Shown: positions 26,294 through 36,981, counted from the stretch's first letter. The stretch: 64,000 nucleotides of DNA from Hasllibacter halocynthiae (GCF_003003095.1 NZ_PVTT01000001.1:496001-560000), one strand, 5' to 3'. Notes: generated from the sequence alone by a model not told the origin. Made by a program: numbers and translations.

Positions 26294-27669
26294 GCGCCCG
26301 CGACCGCGTCGAGGACCCGCGCCCAGGAGCGGGTGCCCCGCACGAAGCTGTCGAGGTCGTACTTCTCGTTGGGCGAGTGGATCGCGTCGTCGTCGCGGCC
26401 GAAGCCGATCAGCATCGAATCCATCCCGAGGATCGTCCTGAAGTAGCCTGCGATCGGGATCGAGCCGCCCGAGCCGATGAACGCGGCCTCGTTCGGCCAT
26501 TCGGCCGAAAGCGCGCGGCGCGCGGCCTCGAAGGCGGGGTGATCGGTGGACATCACGGAGGCGTGGGAGGCCCCGTGCCCGTCGAACGCGACCTCGCAAT
26601 CCGCGGGGACCATGCCCCGGACCATCGCGCGGAAGCTCTCGCGGATGGCGTGGGGGTCCTGCTCGCCCACGAGTCGGAAGGAGATCTTGGCCGACGCCTT
26701 CGACGGCAGGACGGTCTTGAAGCCCGCGCCCGTGTAGCCCGAGATCATGCCGTTCACCTCGCAGGTGGGGCGCGACCAGATCATCTCCAGCCCCGAGCGG
26801 CCCGATTCGCCAGCGGGATCGGCGAGGCCGACGGCACCCAGGAACGCCCCTTCGTCGAAGCCGAGCGCGGCCCATTGGGCGCGGATCGCATCCGGCAGCT
26901 CGGGCACGCCGTCGTAGAAGCCGGGGACGGCGACGCGGCCCCCCTCGTCGTGGAGGGCGGCGATCACCTTTGCCAGCACCCGCGCGGGGTTCATCGCGAT
27001 GCCGCCGTACATGCCCGAATGAAGGTCGAGCGAGGGGCCGGTGATCGTCACCTCCTCGCCGAGGAGGCCGCGCAGCATGGTGGTGATCGCGGGCGTCTCG
27101 GGATCGAAGAGGCCGGTGTCGCAGATGAGGGCTATGTCGGCCGAAAGCTCCTCCGCGTTCTCCTTCAGGAAGGGGACGAGGGAGGGGGAGCCCGACTCCT
27201 CCTCCCCCTCGAAGAGGAAGGTGACGCGGCAGGGCGTGCCCCCTTCCGCCTGCCAGGCGCGGGCGGCCTCGACGAAGGTCATCAGCTGACCCTTGTCGTC
27301 CGAGGCGCCGCGGGCGCGGATCACGGGGCCCGAGGGGCCTTCTTGGAGCGCGGGGTTGAACGGGTCGCGGTCCCAGAGGTCGAGGGGATCGACCGGCTGC
27401 ACGTCGTAGTGGCCATAGAAGAGGACGTGGGGCGCGCCATCGGGGCCCGGCAGGTGGCCGACGACCATGGGCCGGCCGGGCGTGTCCCGGCGCGAGGCAT
27501 CGACGCCCATGCCCTTCAGGTCCTCGACCAGCCAATCGGCCGCCCGGCCGCATTCCCCCGCGTATTCGGGATCGGTCGAGATCGACGGGATGCGCAGGAG
27601 GTCGAAGAGGCGTTCGAGCGCGGCGTCGCGGTCGCCGTCGAGGCGGTCTAGGACGGAATCGAGGCTCAT
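26290..27669 (-). CDS. M20-family metallodipeptidase
   Basis: Zinc peptidase of 459 residues from the M20 family (carnosinase/PepV-like dipeptidases). Metal ligands and neighbours are seen in FYGHYDVQPVDP (first His and nearby Asp), GASDDKGQL, the catalytic and ligand glutamates in FLFEGEEESGSPS and the C-terminal FIGSGGSIPIA and SPNEKYDLDSF segments. The dimerisation domain lies between. No signal peptide, so a cytoplasmic peptide-degrading role is inferred. It is divergent from the RodZ-like gene with a ~250-base shared promoter region (27670-27920), and converges on the glycosyltransferase. Confidence 0.93.
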   Translation of the reverse strand: MSLDSVLDRLDGDRDAALERLFDLLRIPSISTDPEYAGECGRAADWLVEDLKGMGVDASRRDTPGRPMVVGHLPGPDGAPHVLFYGHYDVQPVDPLDLWDRDPFNPALQEGPSGPVIRARGASDDKGQLMTFVEAARAWQAEGGTPCRVTFLFEGEEESGSPSLVPFLKENAEELSADIALICDTGLFDPETPAITTMLRGLLGEEVTITGPSLDLHSGMYGGIAMNPARVLAKVIAALHDEGGRVAVPGFYDGVPELPDAIRAQWAALGFDEGAFLGAVGLADPAGESGRSGLEMIWSRPTCEVNGMISGYTGAGFKTVLPSKASAKISFRLVGEQDPHAIRESFRAMVRGMVPADCEVAFDGHGASHASVMSTDHPAFEAARRALSAEWPNEAAFIGSGGSIPIAGYFRTILGMDSMLIGFGRDDDAIHSPNEKYDLDSFVRGTRSWARVLDAVAGA

Positions 27670-27920
27670 GCAGGGGGGGCTCCGGATCGGGGGGATGTCT
27701 GGGGGGGCAGGCTATCGGGCCGCGTTCGGGTGTCCAGTAGGCGGAACCGCGCCGAAAAAGCCGCGTTCAGGCCACAATCAGGTGCAAATCACGGCGCCCG
27801 GGCAGAACCGGACCTGGAGCGCAAATCGGGCGTGGCAAGGCGCGAACGGACTGTGGTAGGTTGTCCACAAGGCGCCCGGCCGCGAATCGAGGCGCCATGG
27901 GGACAGGACAGGAGCGAGGC

Positions 27921-29216
27921 ATGACCAGAGGCGGCAGCGCGCCCGGGCAGGACGACGTGAGGGGCTTCGACGACTACGAGGTCTCGCTCGGCGACACCAT
28001 GCGGGGGGAGCGGGCGACCCTGGGCAAGTCGCTGCTCGACGTGCAGCGCGAGCTGAAGATCAAGGCGACCTACATCGCCGCGATCGAGAACGCCGACCAT
28101 TCCGCCTTCGAGACGCCCGGCTTCATCGCCGGCTACGTCCGGTCCTATGCCCGCTATCTCGGGATGGACCCCGAGGAGTGCTTCGCCCGCTTCTGCCGCG
28201 AGAGCGGGTTCGAGGGCCCGCGCTCGCTCGGCGGGAAGCCGGCCCGCCGCTCGGGACGGGCCGCGCCCCTGGCCGCGCCGGTCGAGGCGCCGCTGGGCAC
28301 CCGCGACATCTTCGACCAGCCCCAGCCGGGCTTCCTCGCCGGCGACGGCCCGCTCGCGCGGATCGAGCCTGCGGCCGTCGCGTCCGTCGCGGTGCTGGTC
28401 GCGCTGATCGGCGGCATCGCCTGGGGCGGGTGGACCGTCCTCCAGGAGGTGCAGCGCGTGCAGCTGGCCCCCGTGGACGCCGCGCCCGTGGTGGCGGTGA
28501 CGGTCGACCCCCTCGCCCCGGAGGAGACGGAGGTCGCCGAGGCGGAGCTGCGCGCGCCCTCCGCCCCCTCGGCGGAGGCGCTGGACCGCCTCTATCGGCC
28601 GCGCGCGCTCGAGGTGCCGGTGCTCGTGGCACGGGACGGGCCGATCGCGGCGCTGGACCCGCGGGCGGCCGGCGTCGTCACCGGCGCGGAGGAGCGCCAG
28701 TTCCGCCGCGGCGCGCCCACCCCGGCGCAGACCGAAGGCGTGGCCCGGGTGGCCGAGGCCCCGGGGGCCCCGGGGGCCCCGGGCGGCGCCGCGCGCGGGG
28801 AGCTGCCCGACGCGATCGGCGCCGCGGTCCTCGCCGCGCTGGCCGAGGGCGAGGCGGCGCCGGAGGGCCCCGTGGTCCGCGAGGACGTGCCGCAGACCGT
28901 CGCCCTCGTCGCCGCGCGCGAGTCTTGGGTGCGGGTGCGCGACGCCGAGGGCGCGACCCTCTACGAGGGGGTGATGCAACCCGGCGACCGGGTCGACCTG
29001 CCCGCGACGGAAGGCGCGCCCGACCTTCGCACGGGCAATGCCGGCGCCGTCTACTTCGAGATCGCCGGCCAGACCTACGGGCCCGCCGGCGGCGACGGCG
29101 AGGTGGCGAACGTCGCGGCGCTGACGCCGGACGCGCTGACCGCCGCGTTCACGGTCGCCGACCTGGAAGCCGACGCCGACATCGCGCGGGTTCTCGCTGA
29201 GGCGACGGTGGACTAG
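27921..29216 (+). CDS. RodZ-like helix-turn-helix membrane protein
   Basis: Membrane-anchored protein of 431 residues. The N-terminal cytoplasmic helix-turn-helix (about 15-80, [20 protein letters not shown], then [28 protein letters not shown]) is RodZ-type. One membrane helix ([19 protein letters not shown], near 152-171) follows. A long Ala/Pro-rich periplasmic linker with a Gly-Ala-Pro repeat leads to a C-terminal beta domain ([22 protein letters not shown]). RodZ proteins tie MreB filaments to the wall machinery. ATG 27921 was chosen for the aggag ribosome site 9 bases upstream. ispG follows after about 50 bases, probably in the same transcript. Confidence 0.88.
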   Translation: MTRGGSAPGQDDVRGFDDYEVSLGDTMRGERATLGKSLLDVQRELKIKATYIAAIENADHSAFETPGFIAGYVRSYARYLGMDPEECFARFCRESGFEGPRSLGGKPARRSGRAAPLAAPVEAPLGTRDIFDQPQPGFLAGDGPLARIEPAAVASVAVLVALIGGIAWGGWTVLQEVQRVQLAPVDAAPVVAVTVDPLAPEETEVAEAELRAPSAPSAEALDRLYRPRALEVPVLVARDGPIAALDPRAAGVVTGAEERQFRRGAPTPAQTEGVARVAEAPGAPGAPGGAARGELPDAIGAAVLAALAEGEAAPEGPVVREDVPQTVALVAARESWVRVRDAEGATLYEGVMQPGDRVDLPATEGAPDLRTGNAGAVYFEIAGQTYGPAGGDGEVANVAALTPDALTAAFTVADLEADADIARVLAEATVD

Positions 29217-29266
29217 CGCCTGTCCCGGCGGCGGCCTATGTCCGGGGCACACCCGGAGGTGCCCCG

Positions 29267-30400
29267 ATGAGCCACAACCCCGTCCGCCCCTGGCGCAACA
29301 TCGACCGGCGCGACTCGCGCCGGATCATGGTCGGCGACGTGCCCGTGGGCGGCGGCGCGCCGATCAGCGTCCAGACGATGACGAACACGATCACCTCGGA
29401 TGCGAAGGCGACGATAGAACAGATCCTGCGCTGCGCCGAGGCGGGGGCGGACATCGTGCGCGTGTCGGTGCCGGACGAGGGATCCTCCGCCGCTCTGCGC
29501 GAGATCGTCCGCGAGAGCCCTGTGCCCATCGTGGCCGACATCCACTTCCACTACCGCCGCGCGCTGGAGTCCGCCGAGGCGGGGGCCGCCTGCCTGCGGA
29601 TCAACCCCGGCAACATCGGCAGCGCCGACCGCGTCGCCGAGGTGGTGCGCGCCGCCCGCGACCACGGATGCTCCATCCGCATCGGGGTGAACGCGGGCAG
29701 CTTGGAGCGGCACCTCCTGGAGAAGTACGGCGAGCCCTGCCCCGAGGCCATGATCGAGAGCGGGCTCGACCATATCCGCATCCTGCAGGACCACGACTTC
29801 CACGAGTTCAAGATCAGCGTGAAGGCGTCGGACGTGTTCCTCGCCGCCGCCGCCTATCAGGGCCTGGCGGAGGCGACGGACGCGCCGATCCACCTCGGCA
29901 TCACGGAGGCCGGGGGGCTGACGTCGGGCACGATCAAGTCGGCGATCGGTCTGGGCAACCTCCTCTGGATGGGGATCGGGGACACCTTGCGCGTCTCGCT
30001 GAGCGCCGATCCGGTCGAGGAGGTGAAGGTCGGCTTCGAGATCCTGAAGGCGCTGGGGCTGCGGCACCGCGGCGTGAACATCATCTCGTGCCCCTCCTGC
30101 GCGCGGCAGGGCTTCGACGTCATCAAGACGGTGGAGGCGCTGGAGAAGCGGCTGGAGCACGTGAAGACGCCGATGTCGCTGTCGATCATCGGCTGCGTCG
30201 TGAACGGGCCGGGCGAGGCGCTGATGACCGACGTGGGCTTCACCGGCGGCGGCGCCGGGCGGGGGATGGTCTATCTCGCCGGGGCGAAGTCCCACTCCCT
30301 CTCCAACGAGGAGATGATCGACCACATCGTCGAGCAGGTGGAGAAGAAGGCCGCCGAGATCGAGGCGGGACGCGTCGGCGACGCCGTGGCGGCGGAATAG
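29267..30400 (+). CDS. ispG: 4-hydroxy-3-methylbut-2-en-1-yl diphosphate synthase (IspG)
   Basis: Fe-S enzyme of the methylerythritol phosphate route, reducing MEcPP to HMBPP for isoprenoid synthesis. The 377-residue length fits the bacterial two-domain form. The N-terminal TIM barrel begins [15 protein letters not shown] and carries [11 protein letters not shown]. The [4Fe-4S] ligands are Cys275 and Cys278 (SCPSCARQG), Cys310 ([10 protein letters not shown]) and a downstream glutamate, all present. It relies on A-type Fe-S carriers such as the one encoded at 11630. Start ATG 29267 is preceded by ggaggt. Confidence 0.97.
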   Translation: MSHNPVRPWRNIDRRDSRRIMVGDVPVGGGAPISVQTMTNTITSDAKATIEQILRCAEAGADIVRVSVPDEGSSAALREIVRESPVPIVADIHFHYRRALESAEAGAACLRINPGNIGSADRVAEVVRAARDHGCSIRIGVNAGSLERHLLEKYGEPCPEAMIESGLDHIRILQDHDFHEFKISVKASDVFLAAAAYQGLAEATDAPIHLGITEAGGLTSGTIKSAIGLGNLLWMGIGDTLRVSLSADPVEEVKVGFEILKALGLRHRGVNIISCPSCARQGFDVIKTVEALEKRLEHVKTPMSLSIIGCVVNGPGEALMTDVGFTGGGAGRGMVYLAGAKSHSLSNEEMIDHIVEQVEKKAAEIEAGRVGDAVAAE

Positions 30401-30437
30401 CGGGCCCCCGTCGCCCCGTCCGGCCGGGCCCGCCCCG

Positions 30438-30698
30438 TCAGTGGTCGCGCAGGGCGGCGATCAGCTCGTCCTTCGTCATGTGCGAGCGGCCCTCGATCCC
30501 GATCTCGCGGGCGCGGTCCATCAACTCGTCCTTCGTGCGGTCCTCGTAGGGCTCCGCCTCGCCGCCCTTCCTCGAGGGGCGGTCGCCTGCGGCGCGGGCA
30601 TTGGCGATGCGGGCGGCCTTCTCCTTCGAGGCGCCGTCCCGGCGAAGCGCCTCGTAGGTCTCGTCGTCCTTGATCTGCGGTCCGTGGTCGCGGGTCAT
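30438..30698 (-). CDS. small SAP/Rho-N-like domain protein (DUF7218-like)
   Basis: Protein of 86 residues. The N-terminal part (DDETYEALRRDGASKEKAARIANARA) resembles short stress-associated proteins sometimes classed as DUF7218. The C-terminal part (SHMTKDELIAALRDH, preceded by TKDELMDRAREIGIEG) is a Rho N-terminal/SAP-like helical motif that binds nucleic acid in other proteins. Function is unknown; general-stress expression is typical of relatives. ATG 30698 begins the conserved segment. It converges on ispG and is divergent from the aminotransferase. Confidence 0.75.
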   Translation of the reverse strand: MTRDHGPQIKDDETYEALRRDGASKEKAARIANARAAGDRPSRKGGEAEPYEDRTKDELMDRAREIGIEGRSHMTKDELIAALRDH

Positions 30699-30799
30699 CG
30701 AAGCCTCCCGTCGTGGTGGTGCAGGGCCCAACGCGCCGCGGGGCGAAGACGATCCCGCCCGCTTGACCGCCGGCGGCGGCCGGCCGAAACGGTGGCGGC

Positions 30800-31939
30800 A
30801 TGACCCCTTCAGCCCGATCCGAAGTCGATCCGTTCATCGTGATGGACGTCGCCCGCCGCGCCGCCGAGCTGGAGCGGGACGGCCACCGCGTCGTCCACAT
30901 GGAGATCGGCCAGCCCGGCACCCCCGCGCCCGAAGGCGCGCGCCGGGCCCTCGTCCGGGCGATGGAGGAGGGGCCGCTCGGCTACACCGAGGGGCTGGGC
31001 CTGCCCGCCCTCCGCGCCCGCATCGCGCGGCACTACGGCGCATGGCACGGGGTCGACCTCGACCCGGCGCGGGTGGTCGTGACGGGCGGCTCGTCCGCGG
31101 GGTTCGTGCTGGCGTTCACCGCGCTCTTCGACGCGGGCGCGCGGGTGGGGCTGGGGCTGCCGGGCTATCCGTCCTACCGGGCGATCCTCTCGGCGCTGTC
31201 GCTGCGGCCCGTGGGCATCCCCCTGGCCGCGCCCGCCTTCCGGCCCGCGCCCGGCGACCTCGCGGGGCTGGACGGGATGATCCTCGCCAGCCCGAACAAC
31301 CCTACGGGCACCATGATCGGGCGCGCGGACCTCGCCGCGCTGATGGAGGCAGGCCGCGAGAGGGGCTGCCGGATCGTCTCGGACGAGATCTACCACGGCC
31401 TCGCCTGGGGCGGGCGGGGGGTCAGTGCGCTGGAGGTCGGCGACGACGCCGTGGTGGTGAACAGCTTCTCGAAATACTTCTCGATGACCGGCTGGCGGGT
31501 CGGCTGGCTCGTCGTGCCGCCGGGCATGGTCCGCACCTTCGAGCGGCTGGCGCAGAACCTCTTCATCTGCGCGTCGCATGCGGGGCAGGTCGCGGCCCTC
31601 GCCGCGATGGATTGCGGCGAGGAGCTGGAGGCCAACGTCGCGCGCTACCGCGCGAGCCGGGCGCTGATGCTGGACCGGCTGCCGCGGATGGGGCTGGGGC
31701 GCCTCGCACCGGCGGACGGGGCGTTCTACGCCTGGGCGGACGTCTCGCACCTGGGTGACAGCCGCGCGCTGGCCGGCATGATCCTGGAGGAGGCGCACGT
31801 AGCCGTCACGCCTGGCGTCGACTTCGACCCGGCGCGGGGCGGCGACTGGCTGCGTCTGTCCTATGCCGGCCGCCCCGAGGACGTCGCCGAGGGGCTGGAC
31901 CGGCTGGAGCGGTTCCTGAAGCGGCGGGCCGCGGCTTGA
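30800..31939 (+). CDS. PLP-dependent aminotransferase (class I/II)
   Basis: Fold-type I aminotransferase of 379 residues. The signature features are VVVTGGSSAGFVLAF (cofactor phosphate loop), PNNPTGTMI, SDEIYHGLAW and the Schiff-base lysine Lys225 in NSFSKYFSMTGWRVGW. Arginine binding the substrate carboxylate is in DWLRLSYAG near the C terminus. The amino-acid specificity (aspartate, alanine or aromatic) cannot be settled by eye. Its stop overlaps the start of the amidase gene by four bases. Confidence 0.93.
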   Translation: MTPSARSEVDPFIVMDVARRAAELERDGHRVVHMEIGQPGTPAPEGARRALVRAMEEGPLGYTEGLGLPALRARIARHYGAWHGVDLDPARVVVTGGSSAGFVLAFTALFDAGARVGLGLPGYPSYRAILSALSLRPVGIPLAAPAFRPAPGDLAGLDGMILASPNNPTGTMIGRADLAALMEAGRERGCRIVSDEIYHGLAWGGRGVSALEVGDDAVVVNSFSKYFSMTGWRVGWLVVPPGMVRTFERLAQNLFICASHAGQVAALAAMDCGEELEANVARYRASRALMLDRLPRMGLGRLAPADGAFYAWADVSHLGDSRALAGMILEEAHVAVTPGVDFDPARGGDWLRLSYAGRPEDVAEGLDRLERFLKRRAAA

Positions 31940-33135
31940 AGGCGCTGCTGGCGGCTGCGCTGCCCCTGCTGCTGGCGACGGCGCCGGCCGCCGCGGAGGA
32001 GGGGCCGGCCCGCGCGGCCATCGTCCCGGAGGTGACGGTGGCCGCCGACGCGGGCCGCGCGGCGCGGGTGGAGCTGGGGCTGAGCGACGCCGTCCCGTGG
32101 CGGCTGCGCCTCCTGGACGGGCCGCCGCGGCTCGCGCTGGACCTGCGGGACGCCGACCTCTCGGCCTTGGCGCCCTCCTCGCTGACCCGCGCGCGCGCCA
32201 TCGAGGCGGTCCGCGCCGTCCGCGCGCCCGGCGGCTGGGCGCGGCTGGAGATGCGGCTGGCCCGCCCGATGCGCATCGCCCGCGCCGGCATGACGGTCGG
32301 GGACGAGGACGAGGACGTGGGGGCGGTCCTCGTCCTGCGCCTCGAGGAGGTGGACGCCGGGCGGTTCGCCGGCCTCGCGCACGAGGAGGAGGGGGCGGAG
32401 GCGTCCGCACCGGCCCCGCGGACGCCCCGGATCCGCCCCGTCATCGTGATCGACGCCGGCCATGGCGGCATCGATCCCGGCGCCGTCGCGGGCGGGCGGC
32501 GCGAGGCGGACATCGTCCTGGCCTATGCGCGCGCCCTGAAGGAGCAGCTTCTCCGCTCAGGGCGGTTCGAGGTCGTGATGACCCGCGAGACGGACGATTT
32601 CGTGCCGCTGCGCGACCGGGTGGCGGTCGCGGTGGCGGCGGACGCGGACGCCTTCCTGTCGCTGCACGCCGACAGCCTGGGCGAAGGGGCGGCGCGGGGC
32701 GGGCGCGTCTTCACCTTCGATGCCGGACGCCAGAGCGAGGCGACCGCCCGACTGGTCGAGCGGCACCAGAGGGATTCGCTGGTCGGAGACCTGGACCTGA
32801 CGGAGACGGACGACGCGGTGACGACCGTCCTCGTGGACCTCGCGTCCGCCCGCGCGCGGCCCCGGTCCGAGCGGCTGGGCGACGCCCTCCTGATCGGGAT
32901 GGAGGAGGCGGGCGTCGGCCTCTACCGGGCCGCGCCGCGGGCCAGGGGGGACTTCGCCGTGCTGCGGGCCGCCGGCGTGCCGGCCGCGCTGGTCGAGGTC
33001 GGCTTCCTGACCGGGGACGGGCCCGAGGCGCTGGCCGACCCGGACACGGTGCGCCGCATGGCGCGGGGCCTTCTGGAAGGGCTGATCCTCTGGTCGGCCG
33101 ACGACGCAGCCCGCGCGGGCCGCGAGATGCGCTAG
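31936..33135 (+). CDS. N-acetylmuramoyl-L-alanine amidase (AMIN + Amidase_3)
   Basis: Periplasmic zinc amidase that cleaves between MurNAc and the stem peptide during daughter-cell separation. Of 399 residues, 1-20 are a signal peptide (KALLAAALPLLLATAPAAAEE), about 30-125 an AMIN domain (wall targeting), and about 165-385 the Amidase_3 catalytic domain: VIVIDAGHGGIDPGAV with zinc His, the READIVLAYA glutamate, FLSLHADS, and the final glutamate ALVEVGFLTG. No ATG lies before the signal peptide; TTG 31936, in a TTGA four-base overlap with the aminotransferase stop, is the start. The PBP1A gene follows within 90 bases. Confidence 0.92.
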   Translation: MKALLAAALPLLLATAPAAAEEGPARAAIVPEVTVAADAGRAARVELGLSDAVPWRLRLLDGPPRLALDLRDADLSALAPSSLTRARAIEAVRAVRAPGGWARLEMRLARPMRIARAGMTVGDEDEDVGAVLVLRLEEVDAGRFAGLAHEEEGAEASAPAPRTPRIRPVIVIDAGHGGIDPGAVAGGRREADIVLAYARALKEQLLRSGRFEVVMTRETDDFVPLRDRVAVAVAADADAFLSLHADSLGEGAARGGRVFTFDAGRQSEATARLVERHQRDSLVGDLDLTETDDAVTTVLVDLASARARPRSERLGDALLIGMEEAGVGLYRAAPRARGDFAVLRAAGVPAALVEVGFLTGDGPEALADPDTVRRMARGLLEGLILWSADDAARAGREMR

Positions 33136-33222
33136 GGCAGGCGGCGGCCCGCCGCCGCCGGCCTTTCGCCCGCGCCTCCGAACGGGCATACCGGCGGGGC
33201 GCAGTCCGGGACAGGCCACGCC

Positions 33223-35745
33223 ATGATACGCTTCCTCTTCGCCATCGCCGGGTCGGTCTTCTCGTGGGTCACGACGGCCCTCGTGGCGGCGGGCGTGTGC
33301 GCGATGGTGGTCCTGGGCCTCTATGGCAGCGACCTTCCCAGCGCCGACGCGGTCCGCAACTACGAGCCGCCGGTGATCAGCCGCATCTATTCGGGCGAGG
33401 GGCGCATCCTGGGCGAGGTGCAGGACCCCGACGGCGACCGGCGCCTCTTCGTGCCGATCGAGGACATCCCGCCCTTGGTGCAGAACGCCTTCATCGCGGC
33501 CGAGGACGGCAACTTCCGCGAGCATGGCGGCTTCGACCCGCGGGCCATCGCCTCGGCGGTGCGCGACCTCGTCGTCTCGCGCGGCGAGGTGGTGCGCGGC
33601 GGATCGGGCATCACCCAGCAGGTGGTGAAGAACTTCATCGTCGGCGGCGGGCGCAACGTCGAGCGCAAGCTCGAGGAGCTGCTGCTGTCCGTCCAGGTCG
33701 AGACGATCCTGACCAAGGACGAGATCCTCGAGCTCTACCTCAACGAGATCTACCTGGGGCAGCAGTCGGCGGGCGTGGCCGCGGCGGCGGAGGCCTATTT
33801 CGACAAGAACCTGGACGAGCTTTCCGTCGCCGAGGCCGCCTATCTCGCCGTCCTGCCGCGCCGCCCCTCGGGGCTGCACCCCGTGAACAACCGCGACAGG
33901 GTCATCCGCGCCCGCGACAACGTCCTGCGCGAGATGCACGAGAACGGGTTCATCGACCGCGCCGCCTACGAGGAGGCGCTGGAGGACCCGCTGCGGACCG
34001 TGCAGGGCGGCGACTACCCCTCGTTCCGCGCGGGCATCCCCGACGACGACTACTTCACCGCCGAGGTGCGCCGCCAGATCGTGCAGGACTACGGCCGCGA
34101 GGCGCTGGAGACGGACGGCCTGACCATCCGCGCCACGGTCGATCCCGACATGCAGCGGATCGCCGAGGAGGCGCTGCAGCGCGCGCTGGAGGATTACGAC
34201 CGCTCGCTCGGGCGCTGGCGCGGCACGGGCGAGCGGATCGAGGAGGCGGCGCTGGAGGACTGGCAGGCCGCGCTGCGCCGCGCCCCCGTGCCCCGCGACG
34301 TCGAACTGGAAGGCCCTTGGCTGCCCGCCGTCGTGCTGGAGGTGGCCGACCAGTCCCTGCGCCTCGGGATCGAGGGCCGGGAGGAGGGCGACCCCGCGCC
34401 CGTCGTCCCGCGCGAGGACATCGCCTGGATGCAGGGCAGCTTCTTCGACAACTTCGAGCGGGGCGACGTCGTCCTGGTCCGCCGGATGACGGCCGACGCG
34501 GATGGCGGCTTCATCCGCTGGACGCTGCGCCAGGTGCCCGAGGTGCAGGGCGCGTTCATGGCGATGGACGTGAACACGGGCCGGGTGATTGCCATGCAGG
34601 GCGGCTTCTCGGTGCAGGACAGCGTGTTCAACCGCGCCACGCAGGCGCAGCGGCAGCCGGGATCGTCCTTCAAGCCCTTCGTCTACGCCGCGGCGCTGGA
34701 TTCGGGCTACACGCCCGCGACCATCGTGGTCGACGCCCCCATCGAGGTGGACACGGGCAACGGCGTCTGGCGCCCGCAGAACGCCAGCAACCAGTTCTAC
34801 GGCCCCACCCCCCTTCGCACGGGGATCGAGCAGTCGCGCAACCTGATGACCATCCGCCTCGCGCAGGAGGTGGGGATGGACGTCGTCGCCGGCTACGCCG
34901 AGCGGTTCGGGGTCTATGACGACATGAACCCGTTCCTCGCCAACTCGCTCGGGTCGGAGGAGACGACGCTCTTCCGGATGGTGGCGGCCTATTCGATGTT
35001 CGCCAACGGCGGCGAGCGGGTCGAGCCGACGCTGGTGGACCGCGTGCAGGACCGCATGGGGCGCACGATCTACCGCCACGACCAGCGCATCTGCCTGGAC
35101 TGCAACGAGACGGCGCTGCCGGCCGGGGCCGCGCCGCAGGTGGTTTCCGACAGGGCGCGGGTGATGGATCCGGTCACGGCCTACCAGCTGACCTCGATGA
35201 TGCAGGGCGTGACCCAGCGCGGCACCGCGCGGGGCGTGGGCGCGGCCCTGGACGTGCCCGTCGCGGGCAAGACCGGCACGACGAACGACGCCAAGGACGT
35301 CTGGTTCGTGGGGTTCACCAACACGATCGCCGCGGGCTGCTACATCGGCTACGACACGCCGCGCAGCCTCGGGCGGGGGGCGTCGGGGGGCGGCATGTGC
35401 GGGCCGGTCTTCACCCGCTTCATGAGCGAGGCGGTCGAGCGCTACGGCGCCGGCCCGTTCGAGATCCCCGAAGGGGGCACCTTCATCAACATCGACCGCG
35501 TCACCGGCGCCCGCCTGCCGGACGGCTCGTCCGGGGAGAACGTGATCGCCGAGTACTTCCGCCTCGGGGAGGAGCCGATCTTCGGCCTCGCGCTCGACGG
35601 GGGCTGGGCGATGGGTTCGGACCTCCAGCTCTTCTCGGACGGGGGCGGCGGCACGGAGCGGCAGGTCACCACCTCGACCGGCGAGACGGTGACCGTGGCG
35701 CCGCGCGCCTCCTTCGGCTCGCTCTCCTCGGGGGGGCTCTACTAG
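33223..35745 (+). CDS. mrcA: penicillin-binding protein 1A (bifunctional)
   Basis: Class A PBP that polymerises and crosslinks peptidoglycan; 840 residues with one N-terminal membrane helix (FAIAGSVFSWVTTALVAAGVC). The glycosyltransferase domain (about 50-220) has catalytic Glu94 in AAEDGNFREHGGF and GGSGITQQVVKNF. The transpeptidase domain has SxxK at 481-484 (QPGSSFKPF), SRN in IEQSRNLMT, and KTGTTNDAKDVWF. An OB-like insert lies between, as in alphaproteobacterial PBP1A. Located between the amidase and prfB genes, a conserved wall/translation neighbourhood in Rhodobacteraceae. Confidence 0.97.
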   Translation: MIRFLFAIAGSVFSWVTTALVAAGVCAMVVLGLYGSDLPSADAVRNYEPPVISRIYSGEGRILGEVQDPDGDRRLFVPIEDIPPLVQNAFIAAEDGNFREHGGFDPRAIASAVRDLVVSRGEVVRGGSGITQQVVKNFIVGGGRNVERKLEELLLSVQVETILTKDEILELYLNEIYLGQQSAGVAAAAEAYFDKNLDELSVAEAAYLAVLPRRPSGLHPVNNRDRVIRARDNVLREMHENGFIDRAAYEEALEDPLRTVQGGDYPSFRAGIPDDDYFTAEVRRQIVQDYGREALETDGLTIRATVDPDMQRIAEEALQRALEDYDRSLGRWRGTGERIEEAALEDWQAALRRAPVPRDVELEGPWLPAVVLEVADQSLRLGIEGREEGDPAPVVPREDIAWMQGSFFDNFERGDVVLVRRMTADADGGFIRWTLRQVPEVQGAFMAMDVNTGRVIAMQGGFSVQDSVFNRATQAQRQPGSSFKPFVYAAALDSGYTPATIVVDAPIEVDTGNGVWRPQNASNQFYGPTPLRTGIEQSRNLMTIRLAQEVGMDVVAGYAERFGVYDDMNPFLANSLGSEETTLFRMVAAYSMFANGGERVEPTLVDRVQDRMGRTIYRHDQRICLDCNETALPAGAAPQVVSDRARVMDPVTAYQLTSMMQGVTQRGTARGVGAALDVPVAGKTGTTNDAKDVWFVGFTNTIAAGCYIGYDTPRSLGRGASGGGMCGPVFTRFMSEAVERYGAGPFEIPEGGTFINIDRVTGARLPDGSSGENVIAEYFRLGEEPIFGLALDGGWAMGSDLQLFSDGGGGTERQVTTSTGETVTVAPRASFGSLSSGGLY

Positions 35746-35847
35746 GGCGGGGCGTCCGCGGGGGAAGTATTTGGGCCCACGGGGGAGGGGGCGGGTTGTC
35801 CGGCGGCGGGGCGGGACGTATCTGCCTGGCCTCGAAGGGAGCCTGCC

Positions 35848-36981
35848 ATGCGTGCCGAGACGAAAGACGCCGCCGAGGCGATCCGGGGATCGCTCGACCT
35901 CTACGGCAAGCGGCTGGGGATCGACACGGCCGACCACCGGCTGGAGGAGCTGAACGCCCGGATCGAGGACCCGAACCTCTGGGACGACACGGCCCGCGCG
36001 CAGAAGATCATGCGCGACCGGCAGGCGCTGTCCGACAAGATCGAGACCTATCGCGGCCTCTCGGGGGAGCTGGACGACCAGCTCGGCATGATCGAGCTGG
36101 GCGAGGCCGAGGGCGACGCCGAGGTGGTCGCCGAGGCCGAGGCCGCCGTGCTCGCCCTGAAGGAGCGGGCCGGCGCGATCGAGATCGAGGCGCTGCTGGA
36201 CGGCGAGGCGGACGGCAACGACACCTTCCTCGAGATCAACTCGGGCGCGGGCGGAACCGAGTCCTGCGACTGGGCCGCCATGCTGGCGCGCATGTATGTC
36301 CGCTGGGCCGAGAAGCAGGGCTACGACGTCGAGCTACAGTCCGAGAGCCCGGGCGAGGAGGCCGGGATCAAGTCCGCCTCCTACAAGATCAGCGGGCCGA
36401 ACGCCTATGGATGGCTGAAGTCGGAATCGGGCGTGCACCGGCTGGTGCGGATCAGCCCCTACGACAGCAGCGCCCGGCGGCACACCTCGTTCAGCAGCGT
36501 CTGGGTCTATCCGGTCGTCGACGACGACATCGAGGTCGAGGTGAACCCCGCTGACATCCGCATCGATACCTACCGCTCCTCCGGGGCGGGGGGGCAGCAC
36601 GTGAACACGACCGATTCGGCGGTGCGGATCACGCACGAGCCGACGGGGATCGTGGTGACGTCCTCCGAGAAGTCGCAGCACCAGAACCGGGACATCGCGA
36701 TGAAGGCGCTGAAATCGCGCCTCTACCAGATGGAGCTGGACCGCCGGAACGCCGCCACCCTCGAGGCGCACGAGGCCAAGGGCGAGGCGGGCTGGGGGAA
36801 CCAGATCCGGTCCTACGTCCTGCAGCCCTACCAGATGGTGAAGGACCTGCGCTCGGGACACGAGACGTCTGACACGCAGGGCGTGCTGGACGGCGACCTG
36901 ACGCCGTTCATGGCGGCCACCCTGGCCGCGGACGTCGCGGGCAAGTCGCGCGCCGAGGCCGAGGAGGCGGCGTCGAGCTGA
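35848..36981 (+). CDS. prfB: peptide chain release factor 2
   Basis: Terminates translation at UGA and UAA. The 377-residue protein has GGQ at 248-250 in [18 protein letters not shown]. The codon-recognition tripeptide reads SPY ([15 protein letters not shown]), the alphaproteobacterial variant of SPF. The reading frame is continuous from ATG 35848: the internal UGA programmed frameshift that autoregulates RF2 in E. coli and many other bacteria is absent. The stop codon lies inside the first arm of a long inverted repeat. Its GGQ glutamine would be the target of PrmC, whose gene 3 kb downstream is frameshifted. Confidence 0.97.
   Translation: MRAETKDAAEAIRGSLDLYGKRLGIDTADHRLEELNARIEDPNLWDDTARAQKIMRDRQALSDKIETYRGLSGELDDQLGMIELGEAEGDAEVVAEAEAAVLALKERAGAIEIEALLDGEADGNDTFLEINSGAGGTESCDWAAMLARMYVRWAEKQGYDVELQSESPGEEAGIKSASYKISGPNAYGWLKSESGVHRLVRISPYDSSARRHTSFSSVWVYPVVDDDIEVEVNPADIRIDTYRSSGAGGQHVNTTDSAVRITHEPTGIVVTSSEKSQHQNRDIAMKALKSRLYQMELDRRNAATLEAHEAKGEAGWGNQIRSYVLQPYQMVKDLRSGHETSDTQGVLDGDLTPFMAATLAADVAGKSRAEAEEAASS

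Noticed and set aside
27861-27869. ttgtccaca, one mismatch from a DnaA box, in the RodZ-like promoter region
   Set aside because: Single isolated copy with no cluster, AT-rich unwinding region or dnaA/repA gene nearby; expected by chance.
32557-35937. Very long minus-strand open frame (over 1,100 codons) opposite the amidase and PBP1A genes
   Set aside because: Shadow of strongly conserved plus-strand genes; no family motif and no ribosome site.
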